A DNA stretch of 64,000 nucleotides from Nageia nagi (lineage: Eukaryota > Pinophyta): NCBI GenBank assembly GCA_050084985.1, contig JBITNC010000001.1, positions 143,282,001 to 143,346,000 of the forward strand. The letters run 5' to 3'. A program made the position numbers and the translations under genes. Of this stretch, positions 44,775-54,954 are shown piece after piece. The notes below the pieces were generated by a model. That model ran no database searches. It was not told the origin of the DNA and worked only from the letters and a program-made list of their open reading frames with translations. Each line of letters begins with the position of its first letter. Positions within the stretch are counted from its first letter, which is position 1.

Positions 44775-44918
44775 GAAATAAAAGTGGTTGTGCTTGCTAT
44801 ACATGCAACAGTTGTGGGTCTAACGTTGACAGCAACAAGCACAATGATATTTACAGATTTATCATGAACTCTAAGAGATATTGTTCAGGCAAAAGATCGT
44901 GTTCATCGTATTGGGTAG
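44775..44918 (+). pseudogene. Single exon of an SNF2-family helicase, captured fragment
   Basis: The frame reads VVVLAIHATVVGLTLTATST, then MIFTDLS, a stop, TLRDIVQAKDRVHRIG and TAG. This matches helicase motifs V and VI of SNF2 ATPases, in particular the SMARCAL1/ZRANB3-like type, where family members read AGVGLTLTAAS then QAEDRVHRIGQ. The internal stop replaces the conserved Trp (TGG to TGA), and the final TAG replaces the Gln of HRIGQ (CAG to TAG). The segment ends exactly at a consensus splice donor, TAG|gtaagt, so it retains exon-intron structure and was copied as DNA, not from spliced RNA. No neighbouring exons of the gene were found. The overlapping longer open frame (44768-45010) is a shadow. 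Confidence 0.75.
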
Positions 44919-45486
44919 GTAAGTCTTTATGGATGATAGAATGTAAAACTAGTAGATTCAAAGTTGTTTCAGAATATCAACCTTTCTATCTATGTTTTAC
45001 ATATATTTGAACTTCAAAGTGACTAAGGTGAAAATGGGTTTCGAGACAAGACAAAAACTTCATCATGATGATAACTATAAGTATGCAATTATCCTTTCTT
45101 TCTATTAAACATGTAAAAAATCACCTTCATTACTTTTCTTACATACTTCTTAATCTCTTAACCATATTTTTTTCTTTCACCTTTGTTTGATTTTGCTTTG
45201 ACTCCTATTTCTCCTATTTCTTTTTAATGCATTTCCACTTCTAGAATTATCATCAATAGGATAATTTTTAGAAATTATAGAGGGATCTTAATTTCAAAGT
45301 GATCACTGATTGCACCATCATGTATTGGTGTTCCTCTAATTCAAAATTTTATGGATTTTTTTGTATATCATCCTCTATTTAAAATGCATGCTAAAGTTTG
45401 TTGATTAGTGTGTCATTATTTTTAAAATTGTCTATGTTCTTTATCTTAGGAATTTAGTTACGCTACATTATGTCATTAGGTTCTTG
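44919..45486. other. Unassigned sequence upstream of the PPR tail array
   Basis: May include intron of the captured SNF2 gene at its left edge. No motif seen. Confidence 0.4.
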
Positions 45487-46080
45487 TTGCAAGGGAGATT
45501 GTTATGAGGGATGTGAACTAATTTCATTATTTCAAACATGGAGAATGTTCTTATGAAAATTGTTGCTAATGCAAAGTAATGCAAGATCTAAAGAGTCTTG
45601 CACAATGACATTATGCATGCTTTCAATTACAAAAGAAACTATGTTCCATTTCATTTTTTCAAAAAGTCTTATTATTAAATATTTGTACAAATAGATAATG
45701 TTGTCGATTGTTGACATCATATTGTCAAGTGAATGTAGCTACCTATGTATATTAAAGTGGCATTTTTGAAAGTAGTATTGTCTTGAAGAAGATTTGATTT
45801 TATATGCCAAGAAAGCCATAAAACCTGAATTGGGTGTGTGGATGTGTCTACTTGGTGCTTGTAGATCACATAAGAATGTAGGAATAGGGGAATTTGTGGT
45901 AACACTCCTTTTTTTTTGTTGGAACCTAAATATGCTCCATCTTATGTTCTTCCTTCAAATATTTATGCCAAAGTGGGCAGCCGAGATGATGTTATAAGAG
46001 TAATTGAACATTGATAAAAGATAGAGAAATCAAGAAGATGTCAGGATGTAGTTGGATTGAAGTTGATAAAAGGGTACATG
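45487..46080 (+). pseudogene. PPR unit 1: DYW tail plus E domain
   Basis: DYW tail at 45487-45571 reads REIVMRDVN, stop, FHYFKHGECSYENCC, matching the family's end (VRDxNRFHHFKxGxCSCxDYW), with Arg to stop (CGA to TGA equivalent or related change). The E domain begins near 45775 and reads KPELGVWMCLLGACRSHKNV and GIGEF, then breaks frame. It continues with SRDDVIR-like and KKMSGCSWIEVDKRVHAF-like coding to about 46080. The catalytic core of the DYW deaminase (HSE and CxxCH) is not present. Confidence 0.75.
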
Positions 46081-46463
46081 CTTTTCTTGTACTTTTCTAT
46101 TTCCTTTATCATTTTGTGTAGACATTATGTTTAGATTCATTCTATTATTTTATTTCTATTTTTGCATCAACCATTTAAGATTTGTAGTAATTTCTTTATA
46201 TGTAGAAGTAGATTTTTTTATAGTTCATGCGTAAAACTACCAAAAAATGTTTGGATGGAATTAGAATGTGTTTTGTATATTTAACTAGTAAAAATTATTA
46301 TTCAGATTTTATTAGTGGAATTATTTAGTGATATAAGTGAAAAGTGTAGTCTATAAGGCTTTCAAAAATCCATTTTGTTATATAATTTATGTAAATTTGG
46401 TTTTCCTATTAGGCACATAACATAAATGAATTTCTTATCAAAAAAATTCATCACATGTTTCTA

Positions 46464-47060
46464 GGTTGTTGCAAGGTATATTGTTGAGAGGGATGTGAAC
46501 CAATTTCACGATTTCAAACATGGAGAATGTTCTTGTAAAGATTATTGTTGATGCAAGATGTAAAGTGTATTGCACAATGACATGGTGCATGCTTTCAAGT
46601 GCAAAGGAAACTATGTTTCATTTTATTTTTTCAAAAAGTCTTATTATTAAATATTTGTACAAATAGATAACAATGTTGATTATTGACATCATATTATTAA
46701 GTGAATGTAACTGCTTATGTATATTGAAGTAGTATTTTTGAAAGTAGTATTGTACAGGATATCTTGAGGAAGCTTTGATTTTATATGGCAAGATACCGAT
46801 AAAACCTGAATTGGGTGTATGGATGTGTCTTCTTGGTGCTTATAGATAAGATAAGAATATAGGAATAGGGAAATTTGTGGCAACAATGATTTTTTATTGA
46901 AGCCTAAACATGGTCCATCATATGTTGTTCTTTCAAATATTTATGCTAAAGTGGGTAGCTGAGATGATGCTATAAGAGTAAGAACATTAATGAAAGATAG
47001 AGGAATCAAGAAGACATCAAGATGTAGTTCGATTGAATTTGATAAAAAGGTACATGTTTT
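46464..47060 (+). pseudogene. PPR unit 2: DYW tail plus E domain
   Basis: DYW tail reads VARYIVERDVNQFHDFKHGE then CSCKDYC and a stop, preceded by tttctag, a good splice acceptor. Terminal Trp of DYW is Cys here (TGT). E domain near 46755-47060: GYLEEALILYGKIPIKPELG, VWMCLLGAY, then after a frame change SNIYAKVGS and VRTLMKDRGIKKTS. Confidence 0.8.
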
Positions 47061-47439
47061 TCTAGTATTTTGCTTTTGCCTTTATCATTTTGTTTAGATA
47101 TTTTTATTTAGATTCATTCTATTATTTTGTCTCTATTTTTGTATCAGCCATTTAAGATTTTTAATAATTTCTTTATATGTTGATGTAGATTTTTCATAGT
47201 CCATGGATAAAAATACCAAGAATGTTTTGGGTGGAATGAGACTGTGTTTTGTATATTTAACTACTAAATATTATTGTTCAAATTTTATTAGTGGAATTAT
47301 TTAGAAATATAACTGAAAATTCTAGTATATAAAGCTTTCAAAAATACATTTTATTATACAATTCATATAAATTTGATTTGCCTATTAGGCACATAACATA
47401 AATGAGTTTCTTATAAAATAATTCATAACATGTTTCTAG

Positions 47440-48035
47440 GTTGTTGCAAGGGACATTGTTGTGAGGGATGTGAACCGACTTCATCATTTCAAACATGGAG
47501 AATGTTCTTGTAGGGATTGTTGTTGATGAAAGATCTAAAGAGTCTTACACAATGACATGGTGCATGCTTTTAGGTATAAAGGAAACTATGCTTCATTCCA
47601 TTTTTTCAAAAAGTTTTGTTATAAATATTTTTACAAATAGATAATGTTGTTGATTGTTGACATTAGATTGTTAAGTGAATGTAACTACCTATGTATATTG
47701 AAGCAGGTATTTTTTGAAAGTAGTATTGTGCAGGCTATCTTGAGGAAGCTTTGATTTTATATGCCAAGATACCCATAAAACTTGAATTGGGTGTGTGGAT
47801 GTGTCTTCTTGATGCTTGTAGATCATATAAGAATGTAGGAATAGGGGAATTTGTGGTAATAATCGATTCTTAATTAGAGCCTAATTATGGTCCATCTTAT
47901 GGTCTTATTTCAAATATTTATACTAAAGTGGCTATTTGAGATGATATTATAAGAGTAAAAACATTGATGAAAGATAGAGTAATCAAGAAAACATTAGGAT
48001 GTAGTTCAATTGAAGTTGACAAAAGGGTACTTGCT
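47440..48035 (+). pseudogene. PPR unit 3: DYW tail plus E domain
   Basis: The best-preserved tail: VVARDIVVRDVNRLHHFKHG then ECSCRDCC and a stop, after acceptor tttctag. E domain near 47735: GYLEEALILYAKIPIKLELG, VWMCLLDACRSYKNVGIGEF, then KTLMKDRVIKKTLGCSSIEV and DKRVLAFLV. The following spacer is cut by the LINE at about 48086. Confidence 0.8.
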
Positions 48036-48086
48036 TTTCTTGTACTTTTCTCTCTTATAATTTTATGTAAATATGTTTTTTGGATT

Positions 48087-49950
48087 TTTTTTTTATAATA
48101 ATGGTAAATTATATTATCAAAAGCAATGAAGGATTTTTTTTGGACCTCAAAAAAATTGATCGTAAAATGGTTTCCAAAATAGGAAATCACTACCTAGCTA
48201 TACTTGATGGTAGCTTATAAAATTTGCAAAAAAAACTATTAGCATATATGTTCAAATGCTACCCAGCTATAACTGGTTGGTAGCCATAATACAACCCACT
48301 ATACAAATTGTACTAATAGAAAATCATCAAACTATAATCAAAATACATCTAAATCACAGTTGAGATACAACCCAACTGCCTCTTTTTTATTGGAATATTT
48401 TAATCAAGAAATTCTTTGTTCAACCCAAAGGTGGGTTGATATTTGGTTATTTGATGTAGAGTTGATTGGTTTCCATTTGCTATATTTTGTTCAGTGATTT
48501 TTTCTCTAGTCTCTCCTTGGGATGGTCTCCCTACATGTCAACATTATTTATTTTTCTAGATTTTTGTATATTTCTTGATGGGAATTGATCTTGGCCTTCT
48601 TCTCGTTGTGTTGTTGTTTCTTGACTATCTCCATTCCTTACCTTTTTTGTCACCCTACTTATTCTTTCTCCATTTTTTCCTTCCATAACTTCCATATTTG
48701 TTGTCCTATCTTCTAAAAAATATGTATTGTAATTCATTTCTCCTTTGTTTACTCCTAAAATTGACAACAATGCATAGGGGTTTATTGTGGTTGATATCTT
48801 CCATTGGACTTCTTTTGAAGTTGACTATTTTTCTGATGTGGTTCATTTTGTCTACATTTCAAATGTATTCTTATGTTTTTTACCTATTCTTTATTTCTCA
48901 ACTTATTTCCACTCCTACTCTTTTTGTTTATCTTGAGACTTCTTTTCGTTGTTTACTTTTTCTCTCCTTTCTTCATCCCTCTTATTTTGTGAGCAATCCT
49001 TTGCATAGTGCTCAAACTCTTACAAATTCCACATTGTATTGGCAATTTTTTATATATAATTGGTTGCATCCATTTTCTATTTTTAATTTTATCTCTTTCA
49101 TCATAGGTTTAGAAATATCTAAATTAACCATAAATCTTGCATTTGCAAATTTAAGTTTAAATCTTGTTGATCATTCAATTGTGATAAGAGATCCAATTAC
49201 TTTTGCAATTCTGACTATTACACATGGGTGCCAACAACATGGGTGAAGTTCAGGTAGTGAGACCCATGATGGAATGAGATTGAAATTTTGATGTTCAAGG
49301 GAAAAAGTTTTCTCCCATCGCTTGATGACTTGTCATTTCTTCCCAAGAAACCATGGACCCATCTGTATAACTTTTTGTAGATCTTCATCAAAATGAAACT
49401 TGAATAACATAATTTCCCTTAGTATAGCAACTAGGGATACCCATCCTTTTGTACTCCATATTGCTTTTAACCAACTTTGAATCATATCTAGAGGGGGTCC
49501 TACCTCCACAAAGCAACCAACAAGGGTTGGTTTTAGCCCATCCTCTTCCTTCTCTATTATACTTTTTAGAATCAATATACTAACTTTATCATTAGAGAAT
49601 TCAAGCTCCAGTACCATCCCATTTTCCTCCTCTACAAATGGTTTTTCTTGCACCAAAATTCTTTTCCATTCCTTGGGGGACTATGGATTAGGTTGCAATC
49701 TTAATTTATTAATCATATTTCAAATATTATTTGGTTGCATTTCATTAAGATTACAACTTCACTAAGCTATAATTTGCTTAATAATAGCTTGTTGCACTTC
49801 TAAAATAATTCGCTCACACTTCTACTACTTTATGCTCACCCTTTTGTTATGCCACACTCATGCTTCTATTACATTTCACTTGCAAACCAATATCAATCAT
49901 TCAAAGGAAAGTTTGAGCCAAATTGGTTAGAATAATTTGTTGTAGTAGAG
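48087..49950 (-). mobile_element. L1-type LINE fragment with ORF1 but no ORF2
   Basis: Inserted in the spacer of PPR unit 3. On the minus strand its 3' end is a short poly-A (a run of T at 48085-48094), and both sides carry an imperfect direct repeat around gttttttggatt and cttttatttggatt (about 15 bp), as in target-primed insertion. ORF1 lies at the 5' end. The long ORF2 with endonuclease and reverse transcriptase that should follow is absent: only about 440 bp separates ORF1 from the poly-A. Confidence 0.75.
48531..49740 (-). pseudogene. LINE ORF1 (DUF4283-type RNA-binding protein) relic
   Basis: ORF1 proteins of plant L1 elements bind the element's RNA. The likely start is Met at 49740. 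The open part 49333-49656 reads LKPTLVGCFVEVGPP, IQSWLKAIWSTKGWVSLVAI, LFKFHFDEDLQKVIQMGPWF, which is the DUF4283 pattern ending in GPW. After a stop it continues RWEKTFSLEHQNFNLIPSWV, RFKLKFANARFMVNLDIS, then a CCHC knuckle CGIC..HYAKDC broken by a one-base shift near 49000, and a polar C-terminal tail (48531-48770). Plus-strand open frames here (48698-49246) are shadows. Confidence 0.85.
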
Positions 49951-50293
49951 GACTTTTATTTGGATTCATTCTATTATTTTGCATTTATTTTTACATTTAG
50001 AATTTGAGATTCATAGTAATTTATTTATATGTTGATGGAGATTTTTCACATTCCATGGGTAAATATTACCAAGAATTTTTTGGATGGAATTAGACCGTGT
50101 TTTGTATATTTAACTACTAAACATTATTATTCAAATTTTATTAGTGGAATTATTTAGTGATAGAAGTGAAATGTTGTGTCTATAAGGCTTTTAAAAATCC
50201 ATTTTATTATATAATTCATGAAAATTTGGTTTTCCTATTAAGCACATAATATAAATGAGTTTTTTATAAAAAAAATTCATGACATGTTTCCAA

Positions 50294-50890
50294 GTTATTG
50301 AAAGGGACATTGTTGTGAGGGATGTGAACCAATTTCATCATTTCAAACATGGAGAATGTTCTTATAGGGATTATTGTTGATGCAAGATTTAAAGAGTCTT
50401 ACATAATGACATGGTGTATGCTTTTAGGTACAAAGGACACTATGTTTCAATTCATTTCTTCAAAAAGCTTTGTTATTAAATATTATACAAATAGACAATA
50501 TTGTCAATTACTGATATCATATTATTAAGTAAATATAATTGCCTATGTATATTGAAGTGGTATTTTTTAAAGTAGTATTATGTAGGGTATCTTGAGGAAG
50601 CTTTAATTTTACATGCCAAGATTCCCATACAACCTAGATTGGGTATGTGGATGTATCTACTTGGTGCTTGTAGATCACATAAGAATGGAGGAATATGGGA
50701 ATTTGTAGCAAAAATCCTTTTTTATTATAGCCTAAATATAGTACATATTATATTCTTATTTCAAATATTTATGCTAAATTGGGTAGTTGATATGATGTTA
50801 TAAAAGTAAGAATATTGATGAAAGATAGAGGAATCAAGAAGACACAAAGATGTACTTTGATTGAATTTGATAAAAGGGTACATGCTTTTC
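50294..50890 (+). pseudogene. PPR unit 4: DYW tail plus E domain
   Basis: Tail reads ERDIVVRDVNQFHHFKHGEC then SYRDYC and a stop. E domain near 50585: GYLEEALILHAKIPIQPRLG, VWMYLLGACRSHKNGGIWEF, then RILMKDRGIKKTQRCTLIEF and DKRVHAFLV. The spacer after it resembles the others up to 51082. Confidence 0.8.
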
Positions 50891-51082
50891 TTGTACTTTT
50901 CTCTTTGTTTTATCATTTTATGCAGACATTTTATTTGGATTCATTTTATTATTTTGTCTTTGTTTTTACATTAGCCATTTGAGATTTGTAGTAATTTATT
51001 TATATGTTGATGTACATTTTTCACATTCCATGAGTGAATATTACCCAGAATTGTTTGGATGGAATTAGACCATATTTTGTAT

Positions 51083-52450
51083 CACCTACATTCTCAAGAA
51101 GAAACCTACAAACTACAAGTAGATCACAAATAAGACTAGTTAGATGCATAATATAAATATTCATATCATCATAGGATAAATGAACTAAGTAATTCCATCT
51201 ATAAAATGCTCATTGATGTATTATAAGAGATCATGAAGATGGGAAGACAATACTCATAGTCACATTCTATATATTACGAAACATGTGTTGATCAACATCA
51301 AAAATAGAGCTTAAGCACATATGAATCCCCCACATATGGATAACTAAATAGTGCCAAAAGGAATATACTAATTCCTCACATAGTGATAACTAAGATAGTG
51401 CTAGCAGAAAGTAATATGTACCATGAGTTCCTCACATAGAGCTAACTAACCACAAAGGTGTACATTATCTGCTTGAAAAATAGTTCCTCACATAAAGTGA
51501 ACTAACCATGAAGGTATATATTAAGATCAATAATATACAACAAAATATCCTCCTAGAAATTAAGTTATCATCATAAACATGAACTCAACATAGGAATTCA
51601 AACTTCACTCTCCCTTGAAGACAACTTCACTAACCATAAGAAACTTTCAAATTGTACACAACAAAGTTTTTGGATTAGTCTAATGAATGAATCAAGAGAG
51701 GCAAAGTTAGATGAACAACACTACAATTTTTCCATAAAGACCTTAATCCTTAATATAATGTACTTGTATTTATGTTGCACTATAAGGCATCATGAAGATA
51801 CCAAGCCAATACTTAAAGTCACCTAGTGTATGAGTAATGTATAATCAAAGTATACATACAAAACAAAGTGCTCAACAACTTTATTAAGAAGGAAGTAATT
51901 ACAATATATATGAATTAAACAAGATTTAAACCTGTAATCCCTCTTGAGGAAAACTTTACCAACCTAATAGAATCCTTGAGCTTGCAAAACTAGGCTTTAG
52001 GAAGGGGCTTGGTGAACAAATAAATAGAGTTTAAGATTGGTGGACAATACTACAAATGTAGAAAACCATCCAAAAAATTTTCCTTGATAAAGTGTGCTTG
52101 GATTTATATATACTTTGTTCTCTGATGGAAAATAGGATTCTTTGCCAAAGAAATAATTAACTAATTATCTAAATAAATTTAAGATGGAAAAACTTGCTTA
52201 TACCTAATTTCTTTCAAAAGATGCCTTACCTAAATGGCTTCCTAGATTGCAACTAACATTGCTTGATATTTACCCTCTATGGTGGAGAGAGAAATAGTAG
52301 GTTACTTCTTGGAAGCCCAAGAGGTGGAACCTAAATTAATGCTAAACACATAAGTAAAGGTTGATTTTCTATCATCTCTATATTCCCCATAGTCAAAATC
52401 TAAGAATCTTGAGAGAACAAATGAGGGCAACTTATAATCAATATGTATTT
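51083..52450 (-). mobile_element. Truncated copia retrotransposon: RNase H and 3' region
   Basis: Minus-strand fragment starting abruptly at the end of the PPR array. The right end holds RNase H coding. The left 1 kb resembles the 3' internal region of the copia-like element (3640-4790), supporting a common family. No LTR is attached at the left end. Confidence 0.7.
52180..52435 (-). pseudogene. Copia RNase H relic
   Basis: Reads FLDFDYGEYRDDRKSTFTYV, then FSINLGSTSWASKK, a stop in place of Gln, PTISLSTIEGKYQAMLVAI, a stop, EAI and HLLKEI. The family pattern is D(x)DWAGDxDDRKSTSGYxF, WxSKKQxxVALSTxEAEYxA. Both are recognisable. The first Asp survives in DFDY, and the Glu of the AEAEY motif is present as EGKY. 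Three or more stops make it inactive. Confidence 0.88.
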
Positions 52451-52479
52451 GTATGATTGTAATTATTTGCTAACAATTT

Positions 52480-52555
52480 AAGCATTAAGTAGATTAACAT
52501 AGTGGGTTTATTTTAAAGAGTGATATTATACAATATTATATTACAAATTCTAACA
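52480..52555 (-). repeat. End of a copia-like LTR
   Basis: Ends attctaaca and aligns with 52963-53039. Directly followed by ctcccccttaatg, the purine tract of this family on the minus strand. The rest of the LTR to the left is missing. Confidence 0.7.
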
Positions 52556-52700
52556 CTCCCCCTTAATGCAATATTGGGATATAGCATAGATGAAAGAAGA
52601 AAGAAGAAAGAGAGAGTAAAAGAGAGTTCTCCTCCATAGAGATACAAGTGGAGATGAGAACTTTTACATATTTGAGAAATAAGTAAGATCTTAATTTGAG
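52556..52700 (-). other. Purine tract and short 3' internal piece of a copia-like element
   Basis: Aligns with 3389-3520, including cccccttaatg, agagagttct and gatgagaacttttaca. Internal DNA beyond this is deleted. Confidence 0.65.
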
Positions 52701-53039
52701 ACTCACTACTTTACCATTTAATAAAATGAAAGAAGTTTTCTCCTTAGAAAATTTGTCAAGGACTTCTCTTACAAGATCTCTTCCTACCTCTCCTAACTCT
52801 ATACCTATAGCATAGCTTTGCTTCTAAGTTGTATATCATGAGAGGGGGTACCCTCTATTTATAAGATGAAATCCACTCTTTAACCTCCCATTTACCCAAG
52901 GGTAAGGTTAAAGCTTTTTCTATATTTATTCCCTTATAACTTTAAGGTATCTAGAGATACTTTAAACATTAAGTAGATTTACATAATGAGTTTATATTAA
53001 AGAGAGATATTACAAAATATTACATTATAAATTCTAACA
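52700..53039 (-). repeat. Second copia-like LTR, left edge unclear
   Basis: Aligns with the right part of 2888-3388: minus-strand TATAAATAGAGGGTACC, the acccaagggtaaggttaaag phrase and the attctaaca end. Together with 52480-52555 it forms an LTR-short internal-LTR arrangement, as left by a large internal deletion. Confidence 0.65.
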
Positions 53040-53209
53040 TGTTTATCATCCCATCACCTAAGCATGTTTAACTACCCAATCTTCATCATGTCATAATGAA
53101 AGCTAGAATCCTTAAAAAAAATTGCTAAGTTTAGAAATCTAAGTTGAGCCTAGGTGAGATAGGGGAACCTATGCCAAGTCTAGTCAAGCCAAGTGAACCT
53201 GGACCACCC

Positions 53210-54110
53210 CTAGGCTTGACACATGCCTTAGAAAGATAAAATCTTATCTTTCTATTATGTGTGCTTAGAATAGGAATACATCCAAATTGCAGTCTAAGTT
53301 TGAAAAAGCAAACTAGACCACTTACAGGCCTGTTGAATGACTTAAAAAGAAATTTTATCTTTATAAGACATGAGCTAGGATCTAGGAGATGCTCGAGTTA
53401 GAATGAAGGATGGAGAAGGTCAACAAACACATCCTAAGGATGACATATTTCTCAAAAAGATAAATTTTTGAATTTTGGGAGCATACACCTAATTCAAGAA
53501 ACTAACCCAATGAGTTTAAAGTTTAAAAAAGTGGATCATACCCAGCCATGAGGTTAGTGCATGCCTAAAAAATGTAAGCTCTTATATTTTGGGAGCATGC
53601 ACCAATGACAGGAAGGCATCCAATTCAATTAAAGTGCAAAATTTGGCTATGGTATGGAGCCTTGAAGATTGAATCTAGCTTCAACAAAATTAGAGGGGCT
53701 AGATAATGCTTCAAAAAGATAAATTGTTGAATTTTGGGAGCATGCACTAAGCCATCTACAACCCATCATATGCCCTAGAAATATAAATTCTTGACTTTCT
53801 AGATCATGTGCTCAAATTGGAGGAGCCAAAGAGTTGGGAACATATTTTGAAAAGATAAAATTTTATCTTTTAAAATCATGTACCAAGCCTAGGAGGTGTT
53901 TTGGACTAGTTCATTGGGAAAATTTGATAAGCTAGGACACTAAGAAGGGTAAAAATGGATAAGTTTAGGTCTTATCACAATCATTAAGGATCAAAATGGA
54001 GAAGTGGGGAGCATGAATAAGTGACAAATGAAAAGGAAGAATCCCTACGGTAAGTGTATTCTCCAAAAAGATAAAATCTTATCTTTTCAAGGCATGTACT
54101 AACCTTAGAA
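53210..54110. repeat. Eight dispersed copies of a hairpin-plus-CATG motif
   Basis: A core like AAAAGATAAA(A)TTTTATCTTT, often self-complementary, followed within about 20 bases by CATG, occurs at about 53231, 53344, 53451, 53563, 53711, 53773, 53847 and 54065. The copy at 53850-53871 is a perfect 22-bp palindrome (AAAAGATAAAA plus its reverse complement). Some copies replace the right arm with attttgggag. Between them, sequence is less alike. Confidence 0.75.
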
Positions 54111-54256
54111 CAATCTTAGACTGCCCATGTCTAGTTTTTGATGGCTAGGAAGGAAAAATAAAGCATGCACGTATCTCAATATTAACCATTTAGATGGACA
54201 AGATTAGTTCCTCCTATGCCTACCCTATTAGGGTTTCTTGAAAACTTGAATTTGCA

Positions 54257-54264
54257 TATAAATA
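54257..54264 (+). promoter_or_regulatory. Possible TATA box upstream of the 54.5-kb relic
   Basis: TATAAATA about 230 bp before the first ATG of the long relic, following an agggtttcttg phrase common near plant promoters. Context only, no other support. Confidence 0.4.
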
Positions 54265-54737
54265 CAAGCTTAAAAGCTCATTTTTTCTAAATTCTAATTC
54301 AAATCCTCTTCATCTTTTGCACTAAACTCTAAGGTAAAAGATGAATTATCAGTTTTGAAATCTATCACACTACTTAGATAGGCTTATATAAGAATTCAAG
54401 TAGGTAAGAAGGCCAATGTAGGACTCACAACCTCATTAAGGAGCTAGTGCATCATTTTGGGGAGGCTTTATCACTCATTAGGGCATCATGACTACATCCA
54501 AGAGTAGTTCAACCAAGGACTTTTTAATGAATTTGGAAACCATTAGGTAGGATTGCATAATTACCATATGTGAGAGGCAAGAAACCCTACCCCAAGGGGC
54601 CAACCTCTCCAAAAATAGGTTTTTCACAATCAGAGATATGGATTGGAAAAAGGTAGACCCCACGTAGATGAGGGATAAGATCAAGAACATGTTAATCAAT
54701 GAGCTAAAATAGAATATCATGTTCTTCTTTGGGCTTT

Positions 54738-54954
54738 TCATATGGAACTAAACTAAAAAATATATTTTATGATAAAGAGAATCCTATAAATAGAAATTTA
54801 CAAGAATGAATACCATGGTTTGAGAACATGGTATTAAGGATACAATTTTACAAGATAATTGTAAATATGAAATGACATTAAATAAATGCATCTAAGCATT
54901 AGTTTATCTCAGATACCTATTTATGAAATTTATTATTATTATTATGACTCATCA
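54738..54954 (-). repeat. LTR A (3' LTR) of the small element
   Basis: 217 bp, TCATATGG to ACTCATCA. Has one copy of a roughly 75-bp unit (around accatggtttgagaacatgg) that is doubled in B and C. Confidence 0.75.

Larger units (their letters stand above)
45487..51082 (+). repeat. Tandem array of four PPR DYW-tail/E-domain units, interrupted by a LINE
   Basis: Four units of about 970-990 bp start at 45487, 46464, 47440 and 50294. Each carries, in order, the last roughly 28 residues of a DYW domain, about 200 bp of non-coding sequence, an E-domain segment of about 100 codons, then about 380 bp of AT-rich spacer leading to the next unit. The gap between units three and four is enlarged by the LINE at 48087-49950; subtracting it restores the period. 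The array stops abruptly at 51082 inside a spacer, where a copia fragment begins. Confidence 0.88.

Noticed and set aside
44768-45010. 80-codon Cys-rich open frame (CACYTCNSCGS)
   Set aside because: It overlaps the SNF2 exon in another frame. The helicase frame matches conserved motifs and ends at a splice donor; the Cys-rich frame matches nothing I know.
48698-49246. 182-codon plus-strand open frame, the longest but one in the window
   Set aside because: It is antisense to the LINE ORF1, which has clear DUF4283 and zinc-knuckle motifs on the minus strand. Its Phe/Leu/Ser-rich composition is what antisense of an Asn/Lys/Glu-rich gene gives.
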